Below are positions 43,785 through 52,300 of a stretch of 64,000 nucleotides of DNA, piece by piece. Positions within the stretch are counted from its first letter, which is position 1. The number at the start of each line of letters is the position of its first letter. The stretch is from Trinickia mobilis. Its GTDB lineage: Bacteria > Pseudomonadota > Gammaproteobacteria > Burkholderiales > Burkholderiaceae. The stretch covers positions 50,748 to 114,747 of the forward strand of contig NZ_JAFLRF010000006.1 in NCBI RefSeq assembly GCF_017315705.1. Direction: 5' to 3'. Made by a program: the position numbers and the translations under genes. The notes under the pieces were generated by a model. It saw nothing but the letters and a program-made list of their open reading frames with translations, was not told where the DNA came from and ran no database searches.

Positions 43785-44663
43785 ATGTCACCAATTCGTA
43801 ACGTCCAAAGGCGACAGATTCTGCGCCTCGCCCTCAGCCTTCCGCTCCTTTTGCGGCTCAAGTGGGTTGCCTGCAACGAAAATCCGGCAGTCGCGTTCGG
43901 CACGACCGCTGTGTTCCTCGACAACGAAATCAGCCTGCTCGACCAGTGGAGCCAGGAACTCGGAGATGTGTGCAGCGCCAATGTGAGGTTTGTGCAGCGC
44001 AATAGCTATCGTGAAATCGATGGCCTGCTCGCCGACAGCCGTGTCGACCTCGCCTGGGTCTGTGGGTTTCCGTACGTTACGCATCCGCAGACAATGCGCT
44101 TGATGGCGATTCCCGACTATCACGGGCATCCGCTCTATCGTTCTTATTTGATTGTTCCCAGAAGCGATACGCAGACGACCCATATCAAGCAGTTGCGGGA
44201 CCGGGTGTTCGCGTTTAGCGACCCGGAGTCGAACTCGGGCTTTCTCGTTCCAACTACCGAACTGATACGTACGGGTATCCGGCCCACTCGTTTTTTCAAG
44301 AGGTTCTTTTTCACGTATGCACACAGGAAAGTGGTTGATGCAGTGACATCCGGGCTTGCGGATGCAGGTGAGATTGATGGGTACGTGTACGACACCATCG
44401 AGAAGCAGTACCCGGAGCGCACTCGCGACGTACGGGTAGCATGGCGCTCGCCTCAGTATGGCTTTCCGCCGATAGTGGCGCGCCGCTCGCTCGATGAAGC
44501 AGCTTTTCTTCGCATTCAGCACGCCTTGGTCGGCATGAAAGACCAGCCGGCTGGTCGAGAGGTCCTGCAGCGATTGAATCTCGACGGCTTTGTGCCCGAC
44601 GACGACAAGGTGTTCGATGGCATCCGCCGTCTGGTTGCCATTTTGCATGCTGGGCCAGTCTAA
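43785..44663 (+). CDS. aioX: Periplasmic arsenite-binding sensor protein
   Basis: A 292-residue PhnD-like binding protein: an Arg-Arg, Leu-rich signal sequence ending WVAC (Cys30, possible lipidation), then VAFGTTAVFLDNEISLLDQW, RVDLAWVCGFPYVTHPQ, FSDPESNSGFLVPTTELIR and FFFTYAHRKVVDAV. Cys93 in WVCGF corresponds in position to the cysteine required for arsenite binding in characterised AioX. GGGAG precedes the ATG. It delivers the As(III) signal to AioS, whose gene follows after 10 bases. Confidence 0.92.
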   Translation: MSPIRNVQRRQILRLALSLPLLLRLKWVACNENPAVAFGTTAVFLDNEISLLDQWSQELGDVCSANVRFVQRNSYREIDGLLADSRVDLAWVCGFPYVTHPQTMRLMAIPDYHGHPLYRSYLIVPRSDTQTTHIKQLRDRVFAFSDPESNSGFLVPTTELIRTGIRPTRFFKRFFFTYAHRKVVDAVTSGLADAGEIDGYVYDTIEKQYPERTRDVRVAWRSPQYGFPPIVARRSLDEAAFLRIQHALVGMKDQPAGREVLQRLNLDGFVPDDDKVFDGIRRLVAILHAGPV

Positions 44664-44673
44664 GGCCGCGCAG

Positions 44674-46131
44674 ATGTTTTCCCGCCTCAGTTACCGCTAT
44701 AAGATTCCGCTGGCGCTGAGCGCCGTTATTCTGCTTACGGAACTTGTCGTCACCATCGGGCTGATAACGCTCGCCGTTTCGGACGCCAGGAGCGACCTCG
44801 AAAGCAGCGCTCAGAATCTTTGCCGCGTTCTCACCCTCTCCGTCCGGGACCCGATGGTCAAAGATGACCTGTGGCGAGCGTTCGAAATTATTCGAACACC
44901 GGTGGCTGTCCGCGAGCCCATGAATCCGCTCAAGAAAATCATCCTCTTCGACGGCAACGCACGCGTGTATGCGTCAACCTCTCCCAGGGAGGAACACATC
45001 CAAAGCGTGGCGGCACAGCTGCCGGCACTATACGGCGCTGCAATCTCGCATCTCACGGGTTCCGGCAACTCGTTCTATTTCGATTTTCCTGGCCCGCTCT
45101 CAACAAACGACATTTCCGCCGGCATGTCGGTCAATTCCGACGACGGGAGTCGGCTTGGATATGTGGTGCTCGTTTACGACTCCAAGGTTGTGTACAGCAG
45201 GGTTCAGTCAACGCTTCTCAAACTTGCGCTGGCTACCGTGCCCGCATTGCTCCTGCTCATCCCATTGGGATGGCTGTGGGGTGACCGGATGGCCAAACCG
45301 CTCCTGCGCCTCTCGGCGGCCATGGCCCGCATCGGGAAGGAGCCGCCGGAGAAAGTCGGCGCGGGGATAGCGACAGAGAGCAACGACGAGATAGGTCAAC
45401 TAGGGCAGCAGTTCCAACTCATGCTTTCCGAACTTGAACAAAAGCAGGCGCTCGAACGCGAAGTCGTCGTGTCCGAAAGGCTTGCGGCTGTCGGGCGGGT
45501 CGCGGCGGGCATCGCACACGAAATCAACAATCCGTTAGGCGGCATGCTAAACGCCATCGACACGCTTAACACTCATGGGGAGCCGGATGCCCAGACGAGG
45601 AAAACCCTGGGACTCCTTGAGCGAGGTTTGGGCCAAATCCGTGCGATCGTCGGTGCGCTGCTGTTTGAGGCGCGACTGGATTCGCCAGCAATGAGCCTGT
45701 CAGACTGGCAGGATTTGAAGCTTCTGGTGGCGCCGCAGATACACGCAAAGCAAGCGGCATTTCATTGGGAAGTCGAGCTGGATGAGGCAATTGCACTGCC
45801 CGCACACCTGGTGCGTCAGCTCGTCCTCAATCTGCTGCTGAACGCAGTGAAAGCCGTGGAAATCGGTGGACGCGTGAACTGCCTTGCGACGGTCGGTGAA
45901 GCCGGTCTTCAAATCACCATTTCCAACACGGGTCAGCACATATCGGGTGTTGCCATGGAGCATCTATTCGAGCCGTTCGGTTCGGTCGCTGCAACGGAGG
46001 GCCGGCGGTCGTACAGCCTAGGTCTGTGGGTGAGTTATCAAATTGTTACGCAGCTTGGCGGCACCATTTCAGTGAACAGCGAGCCTGGTCAGACATGCTT
46101 TGCTGTACTGTTGCCGATTACGCCTCGTTGA
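44674..46131 (+). CDS. aioS: Arsenite-responsive sensor histidine kinase
   Basis: A 485-residue membrane kinase: transmembrane helix about 10-32, a periplasmic domain of about 150 residues, second helix about 185-205, and a HAMP region (WGDRMAKPLLRLSAAMARIG). The dimerisation/phosphotransfer helix has His282 in GIAHEINNPLGG, and the ATPase domain has N box NLLLNAVKAVE and G box YSLGLWVSYQIV. The ATG at 44674 has AAGG upstream; an ATG at 44647 inside aioX is possible. It is partner to AioX outside and AioR inside. Confidence 0.93.
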   Translation: MFSRLSYRYKIPLALSAVILLTELVVTIGLITLAVSDARSDLESSAQNLCRVLTLSVRDPMVKDDLWRAFEIIRTPVAVREPMNPLKKIILFDGNARVYASTSPREEHIQSVAAQLPALYGAAISHLTGSGNSFYFDFPGPLSTNDISAGMSVNSDDGSRLGYVVLVYDSKVVYSRVQSTLLKLALATVPALLLLIPLGWLWGDRMAKPLLRLSAAMARIGKEPPEKVGAGIATESNDEIGQLGQQFQLMLSELEQKQALEREVVVSERLAAVGRVAAGIAHEINNPLGGMLNAIDTLNTHGEPDAQTRKTLGLLERGLGQIRAIVGALLFEARLDSPAMSLSDWQDLKLLVAPQIHAKQAAFHWEVELDEAIALPAHLVRQLVLNLLLNAVKAVEIGGRVNCLATVGEAGLQITISNTGQHISGVAMEHLFEPFGSVAATEGRRSYSLGLWVSYQIVTQLGGTISVNSEPGQTCFAVLLPITPR

Positions 46132-46145
46132 AGCAGGAGCGCATC

Positions 46146-47483
46146 ATGTCGACTACGCTTATCTGTGTCGTCGAAGACGATCCCATCATGGGAGAGTCAT
46201 TGGCCGACCGCTTCCGCCTGGAAGGTTTCGACGTGGACTGGCATACCGACGGCGCGTCCGCCCTCGAAGCGCTTCAAACTCGTCCGTATCAGGCGGTCAT
46301 CAGCGATATCCGGTTGCCTGACATATCGGGAGAGGACCTGTTTTCACGTTCCACTTCAGCGCAGACGTCCATCCCGCCATTTGTTTTTATTACGGCTTAT
46401 GCGTCGGTCGACACGGCGGTTTCGCTCCTGAAGAGCGGTGCTGCGGACTACATCACGAAGCCGTTTGACATCGGGGCGCTGGTCGACAAGATCCGGCTCC
46501 TCACAGGCACTGGCATCCCCGACCAGGCCATGCCCGCCCACAGCGAGCTTGGTGTGTCTGAAGCCATGCGGCGCTTGGCTGAACTTGTACCGAGAGTCGC
46601 AGGCCGCGCCAAATCGGTTCTGATTACCGGCGAGTCGGGTGTCGGCAAGGAAGTGCTCGCACGGTTCATTCATCGGCATGCGCCCAGCGACGCGTTCCCG
46701 TTCGTCGCAGTCAACTGTGGCGCCGTTCCCGAGTCGCTTCTCGAATCCGAATTTTTCGGACACGAAAGAGGCGCGTTCACGGGTGCAGAGCGGCAGAAAA
46801 AAGGCTATTTCGAGCAGGCCGAGGGAGGCACTCTCTTTCTCGATGAGATAGGTGATTTGCCGCTGTCGATGCAGGTAAAGCTGCTGCGTGCCTTGCAGGA
46901 GCGTCGCATCACGAGAGTTGGAGGGGAGAGAGAATTCGAAACTAACTTCCGGCTGGTCTGTGCGACGAATCGGGACCTTGCGGAACGGGTCCGCATCGGG
47001 AAGTTTCGGGAAGACCTGTTCTATCGCATCAACATCCTGCAACTACGTGTGCCGGCGCTTCGCGACCGGCCCGACGATGTCCTGTGGCTTGCTCACCGCT
47101 TCGTGCGAGATATCGCCGGCCGGCTCGGAGAATCGACGAAACTGTTTCACCCATCGGCGGAGGCGCGGCTCGCAACGCACGGCTGGCCGGGCAACGTGCG
47201 GGAGCTGCAAAACCGCCTTGAGCGGGCATGCATCGTGTGTTCCCGCAACATGCTCTTTTCGACCGATATTTTCGAGGAAGACGGGACTCAGGCTGCTGCA
47301 GTATTGGATATGGACACTCCGCTCGAGGGCTACATGGCCGCCTGCGAAAACGCGTTCATTCGCGCCGCGCTGTTGCAGCACCAAGGCCACATTTCCGAGA
47401 CCGCCCATGCCCTTGGTATTTCCAGGAAGAGTCTGTGGGAGAAGATGCGCAAACATGCGATTGCAGCCGAACCTCTTCATTGA
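46146..47483 (+). CDS. aioR: Sigma-54-dependent response regulator of arsenite oxidation
   Basis: A 445-residue NtrC-type regulator. The receiver domain has phospho-acceptor Asp54 (ISDIRLPD). The AAA+ domain carries Walker A GESGVGKE, the sigma-54 contact loop GAFTGA and Walker B GGTLFLDEIGDLP, with arginine fingers in the LFYRIN region. A Fis-type helix-turn-helix ends the protein (HISETAHALGISRKSLWEKM). AGGAGC precedes the ATG. Phosphorylated AioR would activate the sigma-54 promoter of the divergent aioBA operon. Confidence 0.95.
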   Translation: MSTTLICVVEDDPIMGESLADRFRLEGFDVDWHTDGASALEALQTRPYQAVISDIRLPDISGEDLFSRSTSAQTSIPPFVFITAYASVDTAVSLLKSGAADYITKPFDIGALVDKIRLLTGTGIPDQAMPAHSELGVSEAMRRLAELVPRVAGRAKSVLITGESGVGKEVLARFIHRHAPSDAFPFVAVNCGAVPESLLESEFFGHERGAFTGAERQKKGYFEQAEGGTLFLDEIGDLPLSMQVKLLRALQERRITRVGGEREFETNFRLVCATNRDLAERVRIGKFREDLFYRINILQLRVPALRDRPDDVLWLAHRFVRDIAGRLGESTKLFHPSAEARLATHGWPGNVRELQNRLERACIVCSRNMLFSTDIFEEDGTQAAAVLDMDTPLEGYMAACENAFIRAALLQHQGHISETAHALGISRKSLWEKMRKHAIAAEPLH

Positions 47484-47525
47484 ACCACCCTCGCAGGCGC
47501 ATCAACCTGCAACCGGAGTACGCGC

Positions 47526-47834
47526 ATGGAATCTCACGACAAGGACGAGCCGCTCGAGACCCGACTGGTGCAGGTGCGTGGTCAGGTACAGGGCATCGGC
47601 TATCGGGAGGCCTGTGTACGCCGGGCGACAGCGCTAGGCGTCACCGGCTGGGTCCGCAACCGTATGGATGGGTCGGTAGAGGCGATGCTGCAGGGCTCGC
47701 CAGAACAGCTGGCAGACATGTGCGCTTGGTTAAGCGAGGGCATGTCCGCAGCGCTCGTCGACGAGCTCGAGGTGACCGAACTGCAGCCGCCGTTTGCCCG
47801 CTTCGACAACTTCGAGCGGTTGCCCACCCTGTAA
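47526..47834 (+). CDS. acyP: Acylphosphatase
   Basis: A 102-residue protein with the complete acylphosphatase signature: VQVRGQVQGIGYREACVRRA (catalytic Arg in GYRE) and GVTGWVRNRMDGSVEAMLQG (catalytic Asn in RNRMDG). It hydrolyses acyl phosphates such as 1,3-bisphosphoglycerate in the cytoplasm. It lies 42 bases after aioR on the same strand and is therefore probably transcribed with aioXSR, an unusual partner for arsenic genes. A role in breaking acyl-phosphate or acyl-arsenate species is speculation. Confidence 0.95.
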   Translation: MESHDKDEPLETRLVQVRGQVQGIGYREACVRRATALGVTGWVRNRMDGSVEAMLQGSPEQLADMCAWLSEGMSAALVDELEVTELQPPFARFDNFERLPTL

Positions 47835-47887
47835 GGGCGGGCGAATCGCCAGGGTGAAAGAAGGTGCGCTTTCACGATCCATAGGCG

Positions 47888-48667
47888 CTAGCGCCTCTCC
47901 ACAACCCGGAGTCCGGCGTCGTCAATCTGCTTGGCAGCCTCTTCACGCGGGCGTCCGGCATCATCGCGGGCGCCTTCTTTGTGAACCGCTTCAGGCTCGC
48001 TTCGCGATGAATCGTGTGAGCGCTCCATCCAGCGGAACAGGAGGACTGCGAGGGCGCCGCCCACCACTTCGCTGACGATAAAACCAGGCGCGTCGACGGG
48101 TCTGATGCCAGCGAAGGTGTCCGTGAGCGAACGTGCGATTGTCACCGTCGGATTGGCGAACGAGGTCGAAGCCGTGAACCAGTAGGCCGCCGTGATATAG
48201 CCGCCGACGGCCAGCGGAATAAACTCGATGCGCCGCTTTGCTACGTTCAGAATGACCGTGAGCAAGCCGAACGAGGCAACCACCTCGCTCCACCATTGCG
48301 ACGGGCCGGTGCGAACGTGCCGCGAGGCTTCTATCAACGGCAGGTCAAACATCCCGTGAGCGGCTATCACACCGGCAATCGCACCGAGGGCTTGTGCCGC
48401 TACATAGGCTGCGGCGTGCTTCCATCGCAACTTGCCGAGACAGACCTCCGCGAGCGTCACCAAAGGGTTGAAGTGCGCGCCTGAGACACTGATGAACGTG
48501 GCAATCAGTGCGACCAGGCCTGCCCCAGTCGCGATGGTATTGGCCAGCAGCGCGATTGCGACATTGCCGCCAGCAAGGCGCTCTCCCATGATGCCCGAGC
48601 CAACGACGGTCGCAAGGAGCATTGCCGAGCCAAGGAATTCGGCGACGACAGCATGACGCAGTCTCAT
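47888..48667 (-). CDS. aqpS: Aquaglyceroporin-like channel of arsenic operons (AqpS type)
   Basis: A 259-residue MIP-family channel. The two selectivity motifs are modified: NPL at 67-69 (GAHFNPLVT) and NPT at 172-174 (SFANPTVTIARS) instead of NPA. Six helices are predicted, followed by a long charged tail of about 40 residues. AqpS proteins in rhizobial ars operons let arsenite flow out after ArsC reduction. The start overlaps the stop of the upstream ArsC (ATGA), so channel and reductase are coupled. No ArsB or Acr3 pump is present in the window. Confidence 0.9.
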   Translation of the reverse strand: MRLRHAVVAEFLGSAMLLATVVGSGIMGERLAGGNVAIALLANTIATGAGLVALIATFISVSGAHFNPLVTLAEVCLGKLRWKHAAAYVAAQALGAIAGVIAAHGMFDLPLIEASRHVRTGPSQWWSEVVASFGLLTVILNVAKRRIEFIPLAVGGYITAAYWFTASTSFANPTVTIARSLTDTFAGIRPVDAPGFIVSEVVGGALAVLLFRWMERSHDSSRSEPEAVHKEGARDDAGRPREEAAKQIDDAGLRVVERR

Positions 48668-49164
48668 GGTACGGACTTCCCGATATCAGTGACTTCTTTC
48701 TTGATTGCGAGACGGTCGAGCGATGCCAGTGGAAGGCTCTTGAAGAGTTCAATGCGCTTGCGCAATGTGGCCGCAGCATCCTTGAAGGCGCGCATTTTCG
48801 CGTCGTCGGAGCCTTCCACGGCAGCCGGGTCGGGAACGCCCCAATGTGCGGTAACGGGTTGACCCGGCCAGACCGGACATTGCTCGTCCGCCGCGGCATC
48901 GCAAACGGTAAAGACGAAGTCCATCACTGGCGCTTCCTGGGTCGCAAATTCGTCCCACGACTTGCTCCGAAGACCCTCTATGGGAAGTCTCATCTGCTGC
49001 AGAAGCTCCAGTGTAAGCGGATTGATTTCTCCCTTCGGATGACTGCCAGCGGAGTATCCGTGGAAGCGCCCGCCTCCCAATGCATTCAACTGAACCTCAG
49101 CGAGTACGCTTCGGGCTGAATTGCCTGTGCAGAGAAACAGCACGTTATAGACCTTGTCGTTCAT
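48664..49164 (-). CDS. arsC: Arsenate reductase, low-molecular-weight phosphatase type (ArsC2)
   Basis: A 166-residue LMW-PTP-fold reductase: P-loop LFLCTGNSARS with nucleophile Cys12, FTVCDAAADEQC with the second cysteine, and PVWPGQPVTAHWGVPDPAAV. It is about 30 residues longer than classic Staphylococcus-type ArsC, as usual in proteobacterial proteins of this group. Its stop overlaps aqpS. It is about 60 percent similar by eye to the paralogue 30 bases upstream. Confidence 0.92.
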   Translation of the reverse strand: MNDKVYNVLFLCTGNSARSVLAEVQLNALGGGRFHGYSAGSHPKGEINPLTLELLQQMRLPIEGLRSKSWDEFATQEAPVMDFVFTVCDAAADEQCPVWPGQPVTAHWGVPDPAAVEGSDDAKMRAFKDAAATLRKRIELFKSLPLASLDRLAIKKEVTDIGKSVP

Positions 49165-49194
49165 ATCACCTCCTCTTTCTGAGACGCGGACGCG

Positions 49195-49710
49195 TTATTC
49201 CCCTTTCTCACGCAAAGACGTGCCAATGTCCTGCATTTCTTGCTGTATGGCGATAGGGTCGAGCTTGTCGAACGGCAAGTTCGTGAAGAGGTCGATGCGC
49301 TTACGCAGTTGACCGTATGCCACGCGAAACGCCGCACGTTTCTCATCGTCCCCACCCTCGGCCCTTGACGGGTCGGGCACGCCCCAGTGCGCTTTCGTCG
49401 GATGCCCCGGCCAAATCGGGCAAACCTCGCCTGCAGCGTCATCGCATACGGTGATGATGAAGTCGATTTGCGGTGCGCCATCCTTTGCGAACTCGTCCCA
49501 GCTTTTGCTGCGCAGGCCTTCCGTCGGGATGTTCCACGAGCGTAGCAACTCCAGGGCAAACGGATTGGGAGCCGCGCCCGGGTGGCTACCGGCGCTGTAG
49601 CCGACGAACCGGTTGGCGGCCACCGCATTGAGGGTAGCCTCAGCGAGGATGGAACGCGCAGAGTTATGCGTACACAAGAAGAGGACGTTGTATTTGCGGT
49701 GTTCAGCCAC
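49195..49710 (-). CDS. arsC: Arsenate reductase, low-molecular-weight phosphatase type (ArsC1)
   Basis: A 171-residue paralogue of the next gene, with LFLCTHNSARS (Cys13), ITVCDDAAGEVC and PIWPGHPTKAHWGVPDPSRA. It is the first gene of the minus-strand operon arsC1-arsC2-aqpS. A TCCA-N6-TGGA operator lies 51 bases upstream of its ATG. The two tandem copies differ at many positions, so they are not a fresh duplication and may differ in reductant or expression. Confidence 0.92.
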   Translation of the reverse strand: MAEHRKYNVLFLCTHNSARSILAEATLNAVAANRFVGYSAGSHPGAAPNPFALELLRSWNIPTEGLRSKSWDEFAKDGAPQIDFIITVCDDAAGEVCPIWPGHPTKAHWGVPDPSRAEGGDDEKRAAFRVAYGQLRKRIDLFTNLPFDKLDPIAIQQEMQDIGTSLREKGE

Positions 49711-49754
49711 GGGGCGCTCCGGCCGAGTTGTGCCTCGGGCAGGTTTTATATATC

Positions 49755-49775
49755 GATATCTCCAATTTAATGGAA
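49755..49775. promoter_or_regulatory. ArsR operator candidate before arsC1-arsC2-aqpS
   Basis: The block GATATC TCCAATTTAATGGA (core TCCA-N6-TGGA at 49761-49774) lies 51 bases upstream of arsC1. It recurs nearly unchanged at 52193-52213 before arsH. An AT-rich patch around it probably holds the promoter. Confidence 0.65.
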
Positions 49776-50066
49776 CTATCTACCCGTGACAAGCTTGTTT
49801 TGGAGGATGGTGCGTTAGTGGGTCGCCAGTCGGTGGCGTCACAGACATTTCATTAACGCATGGGCTGACTCCAGAGAGACGAGTGCTTCGCCTCATTTTC
49901 TTTGGACTATCAACCACACCACGCTGTGCTATGCGGCTGTCGCATCACTTGCAACGGTCGTAAGCCATGAGGTGTTTCGCGGCCGGAGTGATTCTGGTCG
50001 ATAGTGGGCGCCACGGTTATCTCAATCGGTTTAGAATCGTTCGTTCATTCCCACAACGCTCGCATC
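49776..50066. other. Divergent intergenic region between arsC1 and arsR
   Basis: About 290 bases without a gene. No second TCCA-N6-TGGA copy was seen near the arsR start. Confidence 0.4.
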
Positions 50067-50414
50067 ATGAAGGAAAAAGACGCCATCAAAGCCCTGTCCG
50101 CGTTGGCCCAGCCGACGCGCCTCGGAATTTTTCGACTGCTCGTGACAGCCGGCCCGGATGGGTTGAGCGTGGGCGTTATCCAGGAACAATTGGAACTGGC
50201 GAGTGCAACGCTGTCTTTCCATCTGAAAGAGCTGACGCACGCCGGCCTGGTGGCGTCGCGCCAGGAAGGCCGGTTCGTTTATTACGCGCCCGAAATCGAG
50301 CACATGAACGAGCTAATCGGGTTCCTGACCGAAAACTGCTGCCAGGGAGTGGATTCGGCCGCCTGCGCGCCCAAGAAGAAGGTGAAGTGCAAGCCGAAGG
50401 CCGTGCCTGCCTGA
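50067..50414 (+). CDS. arsR: ArsR-family As(III)-responsive repressor
   Basis: A 115-residue winged-helix repressor with IKALSALAQPTRLGIFRLLV and the recognition helix region LELASATLSFHLKELTHAGL. A Cys-rich C-terminus has the vicinal pair NCC plus a further Cys eight residues later (LTENCC, AAC) and one in KVKCK. This C-terminal arrangement resembles Acidithiobacillus-type ArsR rather than the helix-5 type of E. coli. The ATG at 50067 starts the homology; the frame extends upstream without support. It is divergent from arsC1. Confidence 0.9.
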   Translation: MKEKDAIKALSALAQPTRLGIFRLLVTAGPDGLSVGVIQEQLELASATLSFHLKELTHAGLVASRQEGRFVYYAPEIEHMNELIGFLTENCCQGVDSAACAPKKKVKCKPKAVPA

Positions 50415-50546
50415 GCCTTCGAGCGGCGGGCAGTCGGCCCCGATAACCTGTAACCTGCGCGAGTGGATGAAAAAGCGCAGGGCCGCCGGGAAACCGGTCC
50501 CGGCGGAGCGGGTACCGCGTCTGACGGGAAAGAGAATGCGCCTGCA

Positions 50547-50576
50547 ACGGCCGCCTCTCGGGCGGCCGTCGGTTTT
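50547..50576. terminator. Hairpin terminator between arsR and arsI (convergent)
   Basis: ACGGCCGCC, loop TCTCG, GGCGGCCGT, then CGGTTTT on the plus strand. A 9-bp GC-rich stem with a short T-run between converging genes; possibly serves both. Confidence 0.6.
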
Positions 50577-50583
50577 CCGGGGT

Positions 50584-51054
50584 TCAGCAGCAGCTGACCT
50601 TCCGGCCAATGGCCGCCGGAATCGAGGTCGTCGGAACACGGCAACCCTCACTCTTCGCCGCTGCGGCCTGGCGGTCATCCGCGCCGAAAAGCGGGATATC
50701 GCCGAGCGTGCGATACGTCTCCCACGGCACGCCGGCCGGGTCCTGGCTCCAGTACTTGTTGGACGACGCGTAGCAACACTGCGCATCCGCTTGGTCAACA
50801 ACGTTCACACTTGCGGCGACGGCCTGTTCACGCAGTGCTGCGAGCTCCTCATCGCTGTCCACCTGGAAACCGAGGTGGTTGACGCCGACTTCGCCGCCAC
50901 GCGCGGAGATGGCGAAGTTAATGCGTGGGTCCTCGAGCATCCATTTGGCGTAGTCGTCCTTCAGCACAGTAGGCTCTGCACCGAACAGACCACGGTAGAA
51001 ACGAACGCTGTCGTCGAGTTTTGGGACCACCACGTGCACGTGAAAGCGCTTCAT
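50584..51054 (-). CDS. arsI: ArsI-type C-As lyase (VOC family)
   Basis: A 156-residue vicinal-oxygen-chelate dioxygenase: MKRFHVHVVVPKLDDSVRFY (metal His5), VGVNHLGFQVDSDEELAAL (His60), and a vicinal pair Cys93-Cys94 in DAQCCYASSNKYW followed by VPWETYRTLGD with the metal Glu. The Cys pair binds trivalent organoarsenicals in ArsI, distinguishing it from plain CadI-like proteins. It would demethylate MAs(III) to As(III). A second CC pair ends the protein. Its ATG directly abuts the arsR2 stop. Confidence 0.9.
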   Translation of the reverse strand: MKRFHVHVVVPKLDDSVRFYRGLFGAEPTVLKDDYAKWMLEDPRINFAISARGGEVGVNHLGFQVDSDEELAALREQAVAASVNVVDQADAQCCYASSNKYWSQDPAGVPWETYRTLGDIPLFGADDRQAAAAKSEGCRVPTTSIPAAIGRKVSCC

Positions 51055-51384
51055 TCAAGCCTCCATCGGGTTGGGCGCGCAGGCGCACTGCTGCGCCGCA
51101 CAGCAGTTCTCAAGCAGAAAGTCGATAAGCGCCTGCATGTTGCCGTAGTTGGCGCTGTACATGATGTGGCGACCCTGCGACCGGCCTTCGATGAGTCCGG
51201 CGTGACTCAACTCTTTCAGATGGAATGAAAGGCTCGGCGAGGGAAGTCCGAGGGCCTCGGCAATCGCGCCCGCGCTCATGCCGGACGGCCCCGCCGTGAC
51301 GAGCAGCCGGAACGCCGCAAGCCGCGACTCCTGCGCGAGGGCTGCCAACGCCGTCACTGCTGACTTTGAGTCGATGGTCGCCAT
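51055..51384 (-). CDS. arsR: ArsR-family repressor (second copy)
   Basis: A 109-residue ArsR: VTALAALAQESRLAAFRLLV, then LGLPSPSLSFHLKELSHAGL, and C-terminal FLLENCCAAQQCACAP. The As(III) site is probably the NCC pair plus CAC residues, as in the first copy. It lies five bases after arsH and immediately before arsI, so the operon is arsH-arsR-arsI. It shares the C-terminal Cys type with the 50067 copy, so either repressor could bind the shared operator. Confidence 0.92.
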   Translation of the reverse strand: MATIDSKSAVTALAALAQESRLAAFRLLVTAGPSGMSAGAIAEALGLPSPSLSFHLKELSHAGLIEGRSQGRHIMYSANYGNMQALIDFLLENCCAAQQCACAPNPMEA

Positions 51385-51389
51385 CTTGG

Positions 51390-52166
51390 TTACTCGATGT
51401 CTTCCTGTTGGGGAACCGCCGATCGAAGCCCCATCGCCAGCGACGCCAGGTCGGTGCTCGGGTCGAGCGGCCGCCCTTCCTCGACCCGCTCGCTGTAGCG
51501 GTCCACCAGGTAATCGGCCCGGCCGCGCAGCAACAGCGTGAACTTCACGAGCTCTTCCATCACGTCGACCAGACGGTCGTAGTAGGACGAAGGTTTCATA
51601 CGCCCGTCATCGTCGAACTCCTCATATGCCTTCGCGACCGACGACTGGTTGGGGATGGTGAACATGCGCATCCAGCGTCCCAACTGCCTCAACTGGTTCA
51701 CGGTGTTGAACGACTGCGAGCCGCCGCTGACCTGCATGACGGCGAGCGTTCGCCCCTGCGTGGGGCGGACACCGCCCATCGACAGGGGTAACTGGTCAAT
51801 CTGCGTCTTGAGCACCCCGGAAATCGTCCCGTGACGTTCCGGACTGCACCAGACCTGCCCCTCCGACCACGCCGACAGATCGCGCAGCTCCTTCACTTTC
51901 GGATGGTCGTTGCCCTCGACCTCGTCCGGGTACGGCAGTCCACGGGGGTCAAAGATGCGCGTTTCAGCACCCAAGAGCTGAAGGAGGCGCGCCGCTTCCT
52001 CGACGAGCAAACGCGAATAAGACCGCTGCCGCAAGGAGCCGTAGAGCAAAAGGATGCGCACGGGCGGTGCATCCGGCATGCCAAGCCGTCCGGCGATGCT
52101 GGTGTCCAGAAACTGCGGCTTTGCAGCAGAAAGCGAATGGTTGTCTGGGGCGAGGTGAGAAGTCAT
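51390..52166 (-). CDS. arsH: ArsH NADPH-dependent FMN oxidoreductase
   Basis: A 258-residue flavodoxin-fold enzyme of the ArsH family: [20 protein letters not shown] (FMN phosphate loop), [31 protein letters not shown] and [20 protein letters not shown]. ArsH oxidises trivalent methylated and aromatic arsenicals to the less toxic pentavalent form. It is the first gene of the arsH-arsR-arsI operon, with the ArsR operator candidate 27-47 bases upstream. Confidence 0.95.
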   Translation of the reverse strand: MTSHLAPDNHSLSAAKPQFLDTSIAGRLGMPDAPPVRILLLYGSLRQRSYSRLLVEEAARLLQLLGAETRIFDPRGLPYPDEVEGNDHPKVKELRDLSAWSEGQVWCSPERHGTISGVLKTQIDQLPLSMGGVRPTQGRTLAVMQVSGGSQSFNTVNQLRQLGRWMRMFTIPNQSSVAKAYEEFDDDGRMKPSSYYDRLVDVMEELVKFTLLLRGRADYLVDRYSERVEEGRPLDPSTDLASLAMGLRSAVPQQEDIE

Positions 52167-52192
52167 CGAAACCGTAAATCGCTGGAATATTT

Positions 52193-52213
52193 GATATTTC
52201 CAATTCTATGGAA
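52193..52213. promoter_or_regulatory. ArsR operator candidate before arsH
   Basis: GATATT TCCAATTCTATGGA (core TCCA-N6-TGGA at 52199-52212) matches the element before arsC1 at 18 or more of 21 positions. It is 33 bases upstream of the arsH ATG. Confidence 0.65.
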
Positions 52214-52300
52214 ATATGGAGAAATTACAAGTAGAATTTCCGGTAGGCGTCCGCTTGTGGGGACGTACTGTGTGACAACATCAACCCCTCCTGAGGCGAC

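Noticed and set aside
47883-47896. Palindrome AGGCGCTAGCGCCT as a terminator
   Set aside because: It overlaps the stop codon of aqpS and lacks a loop and T-tract; may be chance in GC-rich DNA.
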